Assembly (NCBI RefSeq): GCF_020966635.1
Contig: NZ_JAJKFQ010000011.1
Span: forward strand, 310,001 to 374,000
Length of the DNA stretch: 64,000 nucleotides
Direction: 5' to 3'
From: Stieleria sp. JC731
GTDB taxonomy: Bacteria; Planctomycetota; Planctomycetia; Pirellulales; Pirellulaceae
The notes under the pieces are model-generated. The model did no database searches. It was not told the origin of the DNA and worked only from the letters and a program-made list of their open reading frames with translations. Within the stretch, counting starts at the first letter, position 1, and each line of letters starts with the position of its first letter. This document shows, piece after piece, positions 24,876 to 35,200 of the stretch. Both the position numbers and the translations under genes were made by a program.

Positions 24876-27800
24876 ATGGAAGGCCGACAAAACGAAAACC
24901 ATGCGGTTGCCAGTCCGCAAATCGATTCGCCGTTTCAAGTGATTCGGCGTGTGACTTTCCTTGCGTCTCTATTCGTGTTGCTGTTCGCGACGCCCGTGAT
25001 GGCGGACGAAGAGGCGGAGTGGATTTGGGCTAACGGATCCACACCGGACCAATCGATTGCCCGGGGCGCGCAGTGTTTTTTCCGTAAGCCGATCAACCTG
25101 AAGGTGCCTGCGGATGTGCGGATTGAAATCGCAGCCGACGACGCATACGAAGTCTATGTCAACGGAAAAGCGATCGGCCGGAGCGCGACTTCTCGTGTTG
25201 TGAATACATACGCCGCGACCGAACACTTTGAAGTCGGCCGAAATATTGTCGCCGTCCATGTAACCAACCGTAGCGGCGACACCGCGGCGTTGGTCGCGCG
25301 AATCGCGGTCCGACCAGAAAATAGCGACCGATGGTACACATTCAATTCCGATGCCTCCTGGAAAACGAGCGTCCAACGCCAGGACCTTTGGGAAACCGCG
25401 GCTTTCAACGATCGTCTATGGGGTTCGGCTGCATCATTCGGTTCTTTACAGGAAACCGATGGCGGACAAGTCGCGACTAGCCAACAGCCTCCAGCGGTTA
25501 GCACTCCAAGTGCTGTTCCGATGCCTCCCAAAGCGGACATCGCGGCTCAGCAACCCAAAACCAATTCCGCAGCAGTGGCTGAACCAGCGGCAACCGCGAC
25601 GGAGAGCATCGCGACAGAAAATGTCGCGACGGATTCCCAATCTGACCAACGGGAACGTTTTCAAATTCAACGCGGTTTCGGCGTTCAGCGAATTTTGGCG
25701 GACGACAAAGTTGGGTCCGTCTTGGCAATGACCTTCAACGAATTCGGGCACCTGCTGGTTTCAAAAGAAGGTGGCCCATTGTTGTTGATCTACGATGACG
25801 ACGAAGACGGAATTCCGGAAACGATTCGGACGTACTGCGACAAAGTCAATTCTTGTCAGGGAATCTTGGCTCTCAATGGACAAGTCTTTGTCACCGGTAG
25901 CGGCCCCCAGGGATTGGCGCTCTACAAGCTTTCGGACGCGGATCGCAACGGTTCGTTGGAACAGGTCGAAGCGATCGTCAAATTCACCGATTGGGCTGGA
26001 CGACCTGTCAAAGCACACGAGCACGGTCCACACGGTCTGCGACTGGGACCCGATGGCATGATTTATGTCGCGGTCGGAAGCCATGTCAAAGCGGTCGGAA
26101 CCAAAGGCGATGGTGAGACCTATCGCAACGGGTACGAAGGCGATTTGCTTCCACGATACGAAGACCCTGCCGGACATGCCCGAGGCGTGAAAGCTCCTGG
26201 CGGAACGATTATTCGTACCGATGTCGAAGGCAGCATTGTCGAGCGTGTCGCCGGCGGCTTGCGAAATCCCTATGACTTGGTCTTCCATAGTGGCGGTGGG
26301 CTCTTCGTTCACGACGCCGATATGGAAGCCGACATCGATACCCCATGGTACCGGCCAAATGCGGTTTTCAATGTCACCGAAGGTGGCGAATTCGGTTGGC
26401 GAACCGGATGGGCCAAATGGCCCGAATACTATCTGGACCGATTGCCAACGATGCTGGATACCGGCCGAGGAAGCCCGACGGGTGGCGTTTGCTATGAGCA
26501 CTACGCATTCCCCGTTCGTTTCCAAAACAGCTTGTTCCTTGCTGATTGGAGCGAAGGCCGGATTCTGAACGTCCGCCTAACACCACGTGGCGCAAGTTAT
26601 GTTGCTGAAAGCGATGTCTTTTTGCAAGGACAGCCTTTGAACGTCACCGACTTGGAAGTCGGACCTGATGGTGCACTCTATTTTTGCACCGGCGGTCGAT
26701 CGACAACCGGAGGCATCTATCGTGTGGTTTACAAAGGTGATGTTCCCGAACGCATGAAAAACTTGGGCAGCGGTATCGCGGCCGCTATCCGCCAACCACA
26801 AATCGAATCGGCCTGGACACGTCAGAAAATCGCTTCGATCAAGCGAGAACTTGGCGACCAATGGAATCAACTCGTTGCGGGTGTGGCTTACAGCGATGAC
26901 AACCCACCGGAATACCGTGTTCGAGCGATGTTGTTGATGCAGCTGTTCGGCCCGGTTCCGAGCGAAGCCTTGCTGCTGGAACTGAGCAACAGCGAAAACG
27001 ACTTGGTGCGAGCACAAGCCGCGATCATGCTAGGACGTGAACCCGGTGCGGAAGGCAAGCAACGTCTGATGGAGCTGCTGGCTGACAAATCATTGGCCGT
27101 CCAACGTTCCGCATGCGAAGCAATGCTGCGTGGCAATGTAGTCCCCGACGATATCGAAGCATTGATGGGGATCATCAGTAGCGGCGACCGCACGTTGGCG
27201 TACCTCGGCTGCGAAGTCTTGCAAACGGTTCCGGTTGAAAAATTCAAAACAGAAGTGCTTAACACCGCCGAAACTCGCGCGGCCATCGTCGGCATGCTTG
27301 CACTTGTCAACGTTGACCGAAGCGAAGCGACTGCCCTGCAGGTGCTTGAGCGAAATAGCGAGTTGATGAAAGGTTTCCTTAGCGACGCTGATTTCATCGA
27401 CGTGCTGCGACTTTGCCAAGTCACGTTGCACTTGAGCGGTGTCGATACCGCAAAACTGCGACCCTTGGCGGCTCAAGTTGCAGAGGAGTTCCCTGCCGGT
27501 GAGCCACGGATCAACCATGAAGTCATCCGTTTGGCAACTTACTTGCAAGCGGAATCACTCGCCGACCGAGCGATCAACTACTTGGAATCAGAGGCTCCTT
27601 ACGAAAGTCGTACCCTGGTAGCGATGTGCTTACAATCGATGAGCGACGGCTGGAAAGCCAAGCAAAGATTCGCGCTGTTGAAGTTCTTTGAGAAAGCAGC
27701 GAATCGATCGACGTCCGGCGCATTGCCGTTGTACATGATGGATGTGACTCGCGATTTCGCATCAACACTGTCGATGGACGACTTGCACGCGATCTTGGAA

Positions 27801-28874
27801 CAGGGGCATGTTTGGCAGAATGCTGCACTTGCCGCAATCTACAAGGTGGAGCGTCCGATTAGCCCTGAAGTCGCACAGACGCTTTTGCAGTTGGATCAAA
27901 AAATTCGTCACAACGCCGAAGAACGCGACGTTCAGCGACGGCTGCGAACCGGCATTGTTGCATTGCTGGCGACTAGCGATGAAGCCGATTCGGCTGACTA
28001 CTTGCGTGAGTTGTGGCGTGAAGAACCACAACGCCGTGCAGTGATCGCCATGGCACTGTCAGTTCATCCCGATGGTGAAAACTGGGACTACCTCGTTCGC
28101 AGTTTGGCGCTCGTCGATCATGAAGCCGGCATCGAAGTTGTACGTGCATTGCGAAAAGTCGAAATCGCGACCGACGACCCGATGGCACTTCGTCAGCTAA
28201 TCCTGTTGGGACTAAAGGCAGAGGCCGACGGTCGCTCGTTCGAAGACGTGGAACGCTTGCTGGAGCACTGGACCGGGATGGAGCGTCCAGAGAGTGACGA
28301 GAAATCGATGGAGCCCTGGCAGCAGTGGTACCAATCGTCCTTTCCGGATCGTCCTCCAGCGGTTCTGCCTGCTGCAGATCAATCACGTTGGGACTTCGAA
28401 GAACTCGTTTCGTACTTGGAAAGTGACCAAGGACGCAGCGGTGACCCTGCCAATGGCAAACTCGCCTTTACCAAAGCCCAGTGTGCTCAATGTCACCGCT
28501 TTGGTAACTATGGAGAAGCGATCGGGCCCGACCTTTCGGGGATCGCGAGACGATTCACCAAACGCGAAATCATCGAATCGATCCTTTATCCGGCTCATGT
28601 GGTCAGCGACCAATACGCAAGTCGTAAGCTGCTGACGCTTGACGGAAAGGTTCATGTCGGCATGGTCAGCGAACAAACCGACGGCACGATCGTTGTGCGT
28701 GACTCGAACAACGCGATGGCATTGGTCGAAGCCGACAATGTTGATCAGATTTTGCCAAGCAACACCAGTATCATGCCGAGCGGATTGATCGACAATTTAA
28801 CCCAGCGAGAGATCAGCGATTTGATGTCTTATCTAGGTGTGGTGCCCGCCGCCGAAATCGCGGCAAAACCCTAG
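24876..28874 (+). CDS. PVC-type membrane-bound dehydrogenase / HEAT repeat / cytochrome c fusion
   Basis: The protein from the ATG at 24876 has 1332 residues and a signal anchor ending near FATPVMADEE. Residues about 45-190 resemble the beta-sandwich N-domain of alpha-L-rhamnosidases (AEWIWANGS, YEVYVNGKAIG, GRNIVAVHV). A low-complexity linker follows. Residues about 260-620 form a glucose/sorbosone dehydrogenase-like beta propeller (HEHGPHGLRLGPDG, GGLRNPYDLVF, GPDGALYFCTGG). Residues about 640-1150 are HEAT-like helical repeats, and the C-terminus carries one haem motif CAQCH near residue 1201 within the PVC haem-binding domain. Such multi-domain proteins are abundant in Planctomycetes and are thought to oxidise sugars outside the cytoplasm; the substrate is unknown. 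The stop codon lies in the first bases of a repeat. Confidence 0.9.
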   Translation: MEGRQNENHAVASPQIDSPFQVIRRVTFLASLFVLLFATPVMADEEAEWIWANGSTPDQSIARGAQCFFRKPINLKVPADVRIEIAADDAYEVYVNGKAIGRSATSRVVNTYAATEHFEVGRNIVAVHVTNRSGDTAALVARIAVRPENSDRWYTFNSDASWKTSVQRQDLWETAAFNDRLWGSAASFGSLQETDGGQVATSQQPPAVSTPSAVPMPPKADIAAQQPKTNSAAVAEPAATATESIATENVATDSQSDQRERFQIQRGFGVQRILADDKVGSVLAMTFNEFGHLLVSKEGGPLLLIYDDDEDGIPETIRTYCDKVNSCQGILALNGQVFVTGSGPQGLALYKLSDADRNGSLEQVEAIVKFTDWAGRPVKAHEHGPHGLRLGPDGMIYVAVGSHVKAVGTKGDGETYRNGYEGDLLPRYEDPAGHARGVKAPGGTIIRTDVEGSIVERVAGGLRNPYDLVFHSGGGLFVHDADMEADIDTPWYRPNAVFNVTEGGEFGWRTGWAKWPEYYLDRLPTMLDTGRGSPTGGVCYEHYAFPVRFQNSLFLADWSEGRILNVRLTPRGASYVAESDVFLQGQPLNVTDLEVGPDGALYFCTGGRSTTGGIYRVVYKGDVPERMKNLGSGIAAAIRQPQIESAWTRQKIASIKRELGDQWNQLVAGVAYSDDNPPEYRVRAMLLMQLFGPVPSEALLLELSNSENDLVRAQAAIMLGREPGAEGKQRLMELLADKSLAVQRSACEAMLRGNVVPDDIEALMGIISSGDRTLAYLGCEVLQTVPVEKFKTEVLNTAETRAAIVGMLALVNVDRSEATALQVLERNSELMKGFLSDADFIDVLRLCQVTLHLSGVDTAKLRPLAAQVAEEFPAGEPRINHEVIRLATYLQAESLADRAINYLESEAPYESRTLVAMCLQSMSDGWKAKQRFALLKFFEKAANRSTSGALPLYMMDVTRDFASTLSMDDLHAILEQGHVWQNAALAAIYKVERPISPEVAQTLLQLDQKIRHNAEERDVQRRLRTGIVALLATSDEADSADYLRELWREEPQRRAVIAMALSVHPDGENWDYLVRSLALVDHEAGIEVVRALRKVEIATDDPMALRQLILLGLKAEADGRSFEDVERLLEHWTGMERPESDEKSMEPWQQWYQSSFPDRPPAVLPAADQSRWDFEELVSYLESDQGRSGDPANGKLAFTKAQCAQCHRFGNYGEAIGPDLSGIARRFTKREIIESILYPAHVVSDQYASRKLLTLDGKVHVGMVSEQTDGTIVVRDSNNAMALVEADNVDQILPSNTSIMPSGLIDNLTQREISDLMSYLGVVPAAEIAAKP

Positions 28875-28962
28875 TGCTGGCTCCTATGAGCCGCACCGCG
28901 CTAGCGGCGGTTTTCGTACGGGCAACCGGTGCTAACGCCCATCGGCTAATCCGATAATCAAG
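28872..28962. repeat. REP-like tandem unit 1, overlapping the stop codon
   Basis: A 91-base unit beginning TAGTGCTGGCT. Its first three bases are the stop codon of the dehydrogenase fusion. It contains two opposed palindromic arms (around GCGCTAGCGGCGG and CAACCGGTGCTAACG). It is nearly identical to the next unit, with about ten differences by eye. Confidence 0.85.
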
Positions 28963-29054
28963 TAGTGCTGGCTTTTATGAGCCGCACCGCGTTAGCGGCG
29001 GTTTTTGTACGGGCAACCGGTGCTAGCACCCAATCAGCTAATCCGAAAATCAAG
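28963..29054. repeat. REP-like tandem unit 2
   Basis: A 92-base direct copy of the preceding unit. The two arms are again inverted relative to one another, the layout of a paired REP element. The arms resemble those around the transposase at 51.6 kb, but the spacer sequences differ. Confidence 0.85.
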
Positions 29055-29494
29055 CTGGACCAAATCGCTCGCCTCGCTCGATCTGCAAACGAAACGCTCT
29101 GGCATGATGCCGGGGTGATGAACGTGCAGCGATTCGGTGACCTATCGTTGATTGTTAAGTCATCTTTGTCCCGTCGTCGGAACGGGGATATTTGTTGAAT
29201 CGCTGCGGGATTGACGACGTTCTGACCTACATTTCAGGATCCGACGCCCTTATTGGCTGATCGCAGGCCACAATTTCTGGCCTTTATCTCGGAATCCGGC
29301 CGGCGAATTGCTGGCAGCTGCAGTTTCGTCTTCCCAAGATCGGATTGCCCAGCCAGAATACCCGGCTATGGCGCCCTGGTGGCTCGTGGAACGAGCCCCC
29401 TCTCGGTGGGTTGCCTCAGGTCTGGGCGAGTTCCCCCACCAGCTAATCGCCGGCCAGTAAACTCCCAGTTTTTCCTCAACGAATCGAATCGATC
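29055..29494. other. Intergenic region upstream of yidC
   Basis: About 440 bases with no supported gene. A small hairpin (GGCTCG / ACGAGCC, about 29381-29397) is present. The promoter of yidC should be here. The overlapping antisense frames have no family features. Confidence 0.4.
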
Positions 29495-31933
29495 GTGGAT
29501 CGTCGCACCTATACCTTTCTCGTACTTTCGGCGGCATTCTTTTTTCTTTACATGTCGATCCGGAATCAGTTGGTTCCGCCGCAGAACGCGGAAAACGACG
29601 TGGTTGCCGAAGCTGTCGATGAGAACGCTGATCAAGCCGACGCAGCACCGGATGCGTCAGCTGAACAAACGGATGAAGCTGATCCAGAAGATGGGCCAGC
29701 GATCGAGTCTTCCGACGGGAAGGACCAGTGGTACACCATCGGCTCGATGGATCCTAACAGCAACCACAATCTGCTGATCACCTTCCGCAATCGCGGTGGT
29801 GCCATTGAACGCATCGAAGTTACTAAACGTGATAGCGACGGCGATTTGGCTTACCGCCGTGTCGATACCAAAACAGGCTATCTGGGTTACTTTGCCGGGA
29901 CAGCCAGTTCGAAAGTTGACGGTGTGACGGTCAATGTTGTTGGCCCCGGTACGCCCGCGGCAATCGCCAAGGCGGAAAACGGATCGACCGGTATCAAGAT
30001 CGGCGATGTGATCGTTGCTGTCGGTGAAACGCCCATCCAGTCAACCGCCGATATTGATAAAGCCTTAGACAAGACAGAGCCAGGTGATTCGATCACGGTC
30101 GAAGTCTTGCGAGAAACCGGTGAGGGACAGACGCCTCTCAAGATGCTGTTCGACGTCGCCCTGTCACAGCATCCACTGGATCTGGTGCGTTTGGCTGAAG
30201 ACGGCGGCGAGGATCAGGTGGCTGGCAATATCTCGCGATTGTCTTGTTTGATGACACTGGCAAAGGCCGGTCAAAAGCGGATCCCAAGTGGTGAGCGATA
30301 TATCAAAGCGCTCGGCGAACCTTCCAACCAGTATTGGCAGGCTTCGACAAATACCGCCAACGACGGCAGCGAAAGCATCGTCCTGGAGACGACCATCGGG
30401 ACGGCCGCGATGAACGAGATTGGTGGCCAGCCGGTGAAACTGAAACGAACCTTTAAGGTGTCGCCATCGAGCTACGTGGTCGACATGGATATCGAGGTCG
30501 CAAACATCGGCGACAAATCGCAAGAGCTCAGTTATCGCGTCGAAGGCGCCAACGGAATCACTTTGGAAGGTTGGTGGTACAGCAACAAAATCAGCCCCAA
30601 CTGGATGGGCGGCGCTGCAGCTCGTGACATCGTGTACCGGACCGCGGCCGAAGGTCACCGTTTGGTCAGTGGCGTGACGCTTTTAAAAGAAGAACGCAAA
30701 TCTCCCGAGGATCCTTTCCAAGGCATCTTCGCGTCGGACAGTGAAGAGTCGGCAAAGGATTTGAAATACATCGGAATCGATGCTCAGTATTTCGCGGTCG
30801 CCTATATGCCTCCAGAAGGCGAAAATTCCTTAGACGGATACGCGCGAGCAGAAGCGATGATCGTTGCCGACGAGGCTGCGGTGGAAAAGCACAAAGAACG
30901 TGCGGTCAATACATCCTTTGCCCTCAATAGCAAGGCGGTCGAATTGGCGCCGGGGGAATCGTTCCGGCAGAGCTTGCAGATGTTTGCCGGTCCGAAAGAG
31001 CCTGAACTGCTCGCCGCACACGGCATCAGCGACTTTATCTACTACGGTTGGTTTGGGTACTTCTCGACAATTTTGTCGGGACTGCTGCACGTGTTGCGAG
31101 GGATCGTCGGGAACTATGCCGTCGCCATTATCTTGCTAACGGTCATTGTTCGCGGTGCGATGTTCCCGCTCAGCCGAAACGCTGCGGTCAACGCTCAAAA
31201 GATGCAAGAGCTGGCTCCGGAACTGAAGAAGATTGCCGAAAAGTATAAAGACGACATGGAAGGTCGTTTGAAGGCTCAGCAAGCATTGCAAAAGCGAGTC
31301 GGTTTCAATCCGCTAGCGGGTTGCTTGCCGATGTTCTTGCAGTTGCCAATTTTCATGGGCCTCTATAGAGCCTTGTCGGTCGACATCGATTTGCGTCAGA
31401 AGCCGTTTTGGTCGCCAACCGGGTGGGCCTCCAACTTGGCCGCTCCCGACCAGTTCATGTACTGGGGCGATACGATGGGCGACTTTATCGCAGGCCGTGG
31501 AACGGGATGGCTAGGGCCTTACCTAAACATCTTGCCCTTGATTGTTGTCGTGCTGTTTATCACCCAGCAAAAGCTGTTCATGCCGCCTGCCACAGACGAA
31601 CAGACCGCGATGACGCAAAAGATGATGACGTTCATGACCCTCTTTATGGGCTTGTTCTTCTTCCGCGTTCCGGCCGGTCTCTGCCTGTACTTTATCGCCA
31701 GCAGTCTCTGGGGTATTGGCGAGCGTTTGTTGGTGAAGAAAACGCTTCCCAAGGGGAAACACTTTGACCTGGAAGCCGAAGGCGACGTCATCGACGCAGT
31801 TGGGGTCAAGAAGAAAGAATCGGGTAAGCAATCGCTAGCTGAGCGTTTGGTCGCTCAAATGCAGCAGAAGGAACCCGAGGCTGCCGTGGTGCGACCGAAT
31901 AAACGAAAACGTCCGCCGAACAAAAAGAAATAG
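29495..31933 (+). CDS. yidC: Membrane protein insertase YidC with inserted PDZ-like domain
   Basis: The 812-residue protein starts at a GTG and opens with the YidC first helix (RRTYTFLVLSAAFFFLYMS). The periplasmic beta domain begins at WYTIGS. At about residues 130-235 it is interrupted by a PDZ-like segment (VVGPGTPAAIAKAENG, IKIGDVIVAVGETPI, KTEPGDSITVEVLRE), after which the P1 fold resumes. The conserved insertase core lies at about residues 515-760: YYGWFGYFSTILSGLLHVL, GNYAVAIILLTVIVRG, FNPLAGCLPMFLQLPIFMGLYRAL. The tail is basic (RKRPPNKKK), as in YidC proteins that contact the ribosome. It inserts and folds inner-membrane proteins. Normal YidC is about 550 residues, so the insertion and linkers explain the larger size. 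Confidence 0.95.
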   Translation: MDRRTYTFLVLSAAFFFLYMSIRNQLVPPQNAENDVVAEAVDENADQADAAPDASAEQTDEADPEDGPAIESSDGKDQWYTIGSMDPNSNHNLLITFRNRGGAIERIEVTKRDSDGDLAYRRVDTKTGYLGYFAGTASSKVDGVTVNVVGPGTPAAIAKAENGSTGIKIGDVIVAVGETPIQSTADIDKALDKTEPGDSITVEVLRETGEGQTPLKMLFDVALSQHPLDLVRLAEDGGEDQVAGNISRLSCLMTLAKAGQKRIPSGERYIKALGEPSNQYWQASTNTANDGSESIVLETTIGTAAMNEIGGQPVKLKRTFKVSPSSYVVDMDIEVANIGDKSQELSYRVEGANGITLEGWWYSNKISPNWMGGAAARDIVYRTAAEGHRLVSGVTLLKEERKSPEDPFQGIFASDSEESAKDLKYIGIDAQYFAVAYMPPEGENSLDGYARAEAMIVADEAAVEKHKERAVNTSFALNSKAVELAPGESFRQSLQMFAGPKEPELLAAHGISDFIYYGWFGYFSTILSGLLHVLRGIVGNYAVAIILLTVIVRGAMFPLSRNAAVNAQKMQELAPELKKIAEKYKDDMEGRLKAQQALQKRVGFNPLAGCLPMFLQLPIFMGLYRALSVDIDLRQKPFWSPTGWASNLAAPDQFMYWGDTMGDFIAGRGTGWLGPYLNILPLIVVVLFITQQKLFMPPATDEQTAMTQKMMTFMTLFMGLFFFRVPAGLCLYFIASSLWGIGERLLVKKTLPKGKHFDLEAEGDVIDAVGVKKKESGKQSLAERLVAQMQQKEPEAAVVRPNKRKRPPNKKK

Positions 31934-31984
31934 TCTTCGGTCCCTTGTTCGAGGTCAATTCAGGCGAAAGCAAGCCAACTCGAA

Positions 31985-32026
31985 AGCGAGCCCATCGGCA
32001 GTCCCCGATGGGCTCGCTGTTTTTTT
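31985..32026 (+). terminator. Intrinsic terminator after yidC
   Basis: A 14-base stem (AGCGAGCCCATCGG / CCGATGGGCTCGCT) is followed within two bases by a run of seven U. It lies about 50 bases past the stop codon. Confidence 0.93.
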
Positions 32027-32244
32027 ATAGCGGGAGCGTTCTCTAGCACTTCTCTTGCACGTTGTGTGCTGAATTCTGCCGCAAAACTGGGTAGACTGGC
32101 GGTAGTGGTTTGCGTCCACCCAGGGGCTCTAATCTTCGATATGTATCCCGGGTGGAACAGCAGTCATGCTTTCTCAGTTCCCCGGTTGAAGTGCTTGGCG
32201 TGCGAATCGTGCCAACTCGGACTTTTCTATTGGTCGTAAATGTG
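32027..32244. other. Region upstream of the lipoprotein operon
   Basis: It should hold the promoter of the three-gene TPR/ASPIC operon. The reading frame of the first gene is open back to 32110, but those residues would bury the lipoprotein signal. No clear promoter boxes could be picked. Confidence 0.35.
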
Positions 32245-35200
32245 ATGCGGATCGATGCTTCTCGCTTGACGGCTTGTTGGGCAAGCGGACGTCGTGCTGC
32301 CGTTCATACCACAGCACTCTTTTCGTTAACCTTGTTAACGCTCATTGGCTGCGATCGATCATCACCACCATCAAACGATGAGCCGCAAGTCCAAACGAGT
32401 CCGGCATCCAGCGATGGACCCGTGTTAGAAAATGCTGCGACCGACAACACGCTGTCTCGGGATGCGGCACTAGATCAAGCCGCCGAAGCCATGCAGCAGG
32501 GGCGATTGAAGGAAGCTCGGTCGCTGCTAACGACCCTACTACTGGAAGACCCAACCGACGTCATCGTCATCTTTCAGCTAGCCACCGTTCATGCGGAACT
32601 GGGGGAACTGGAACGTGCGGTCGAAGTGATCGAATCGATCGAGCCTGATGATCCAACCGCCGGTCTGCCCGCACTTGGGCAATCAGCCGATTGGTGTGTT
32701 CAGCTGGAACGGTATGACGATGCGGAGAAGCGATACCAGCTGATCTTGAAAGAGGTCCCCGATGCCGCAGAAGCACATCGAAAACTGGCTTATCTGTACA
32801 ACCGCCAAGGTCGACGGCATGAAGCGGCGCAGCACATCTATCAGCTTTGTCGGCTCGGAAACGTTCGCCAAGACGAACTGCATGCCTTGGTCGTGCTTAG
32901 CGATTCGATGTCGTTAGACACAGATGACAGTACCGCTGCCAATGATCCCAACACTGTCGACTACAGTCCGATCGGACCTTCCGGCTTGGCAAGGCAACTG
33001 TTTACCGAACATCGTTATGCCGAAGCTGCTGACGTTCTGCGTCCCGCGATTAAAAATCGAAAGGTGCCACCATCGGTTGTCGCTTTTTATGGGCGGATAC
33101 TGGCAGAAGCACAACTGGATCAGGAGTTCGTCCAGTGGCTTGCCCTGACAGACGAAAGTGTTCGGCAGTATGCCGAGTTTTGGGCGGGCGTCGCGGTCTA
33201 TCTTGGCACTTTAAATGATTGGCAGTCTGCATCACGCGCGGCAATGGAAGCACTGAACCGCGATCCGACCGATTTTCGATCCATCAATCGGTTGCACCTG
33301 GCGCTGACACTGTTAGGGCGAACGGAAGAGAGTGATCGCTGGGAACAGCGTTGGAAAACCTACAAGCAGGTGCTGACAATCAACAACCAGGTTTCGGCAT
33401 CCAGTCCACCCAGTGTCGACGCGATTGACGAACTTGCTGCTCAGCTGTTTGCCATCGATCGAAAGCTCGAAGCGGTGTTGTGGAAATCGATCGAGTCTTA
33501 CTATCGGCAGATGTCATCCGACGCGATGGCACATTGGAATGAACAGCGTCGTCAGTTGGTGAAAACCGGTACGGAGATGCCAAGCCAAGAAAGTCGACTA
33601 CTAGGAATGGGCCTGGATACATTTCCGATGCCGGAATTTCAGGCGATTGTGAAGAATATCGATAAAGACTCTTCGGTGGCATCGCGGCATTCGGCGATCG
33701 AAGTCGCGACGCCCGAATTCGCCAATCTTGCGACACAGGTCGGACTGAATCACAGGTACAAGCTTGGGCCGGACGATCTGCGGCAAGGCTTCATGATGTA
33801 TCACCAAACAGGAGGCGGAGTTGCTGTCACCGACTTTGATTTGGATGGCAACCCCGACCTGTACTTCGCACAAGGTGCTGCTGCCGAACCGGATTTTGTC
33901 GCAGCGGAATCCAATCAGCTCTATCGGTCTGACGGAAGCCGCGTTGTGGATGTCACCGTGAACGCGTTCGCATCGGATTTTCAATACACCATCGGTTGTA
34001 CAAGTGGGGACTGGAATCAAGACGGCTTGCCGGACATTGTCACCTCGAACATTGGGACTAGTGTCCTGATGATCAATCAAGGCGATGGTACCTTTCTCGC
34101 TCGCCCATTGGCACAAACTGAAACTGTTGATCAGATGCCAGCCTCGATCGCGATGGCGGATTTAAACTCCGACGGATTGGCCGACCTGTTCGAAGTCAAT
34201 TACTTGCGTGATAGCCAAATCTCTCTGCGGCCGGAAAAGAACGCCGCCGGAGATATCATTGAGGCTGTCGGGCCCGCCGATTTTGCACCGGCGGCTGACC
34301 GTGTCGGTCTGAATGACGGAACTGGCGGTGTGACGTTGCAACCTATCACCGATCAAGACTCGGCAACGCACCACGGACTTGGCGTCGTGATCGCAAACTT
34401 CGACGGCAAACCAGGCAATGAAATCTTTGTTGGCAACGACAAATCTGCTAACCAATATTGGGTGCGTGATTCAGACAAATCGACTTGGCAAGACGTCGCC
34501 GGGCTAAATGGTTTGGCGTATTCATACGACGGTGGTGAAACGGCAAGCATGGGAGTCGCCGCGGGCGATTTCGATCGAAATGGTGAGCTGGATCTTCACA
34601 TCACAAACTTTCAAAATGAAAGCGCTTGTTTGTACCTTTCCCGCGACGGTGTGTTTCAAGATCGTGCCAACCGCTACCGTTTGGGAGTCCCAAGCCGTTC
34701 CGTTTTGGGATTCGGTTCGCAAGGGCTGGACTACGACAACAATGGCTGGACTGACTTGGTGGTTACCAACGGTCACATCGACAATTACTTGAAGATGAGC
34801 GGACCATACGAACAGGAATCACAACTGTTCGCGAATCATGGTGATCGATTCGAGAAAGTCGATGTGGTTGATCCATCTGGCTATTGGGCACAAATGCACC
34901 TCGGTCGCGCGCTCGCACGCGTCGATTTCAATCGCGACGGCAAGCAAGATTTTGTGGTGACTCACATGTCTGATCCGTCAGCGGTTCTGATCAATCAAAC
35001 CAAGACAGATAATCATGTGGTCCAAATCAAGTTAGTCGGTACCAGAGCCGAACGTGATGCAATTGCGACAAAGGTAACGTTGCGATCGGGCGAGACAACG
35101 CAAACCGAGTGGCTCGTCGGTGGAGACGGATATCTGTGTCATAATCAGCCGGTTCTCTCGTTCGGATTGGGAACGTCGACCACTGTCGATTCTCTCACCG

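Noticed and set aside
25761-26525. 254-codon antisense frame inside the dehydrogenase fusion
   Set aside because: The plus-strand propeller motifs are convincing, and the antisense product has no family features.
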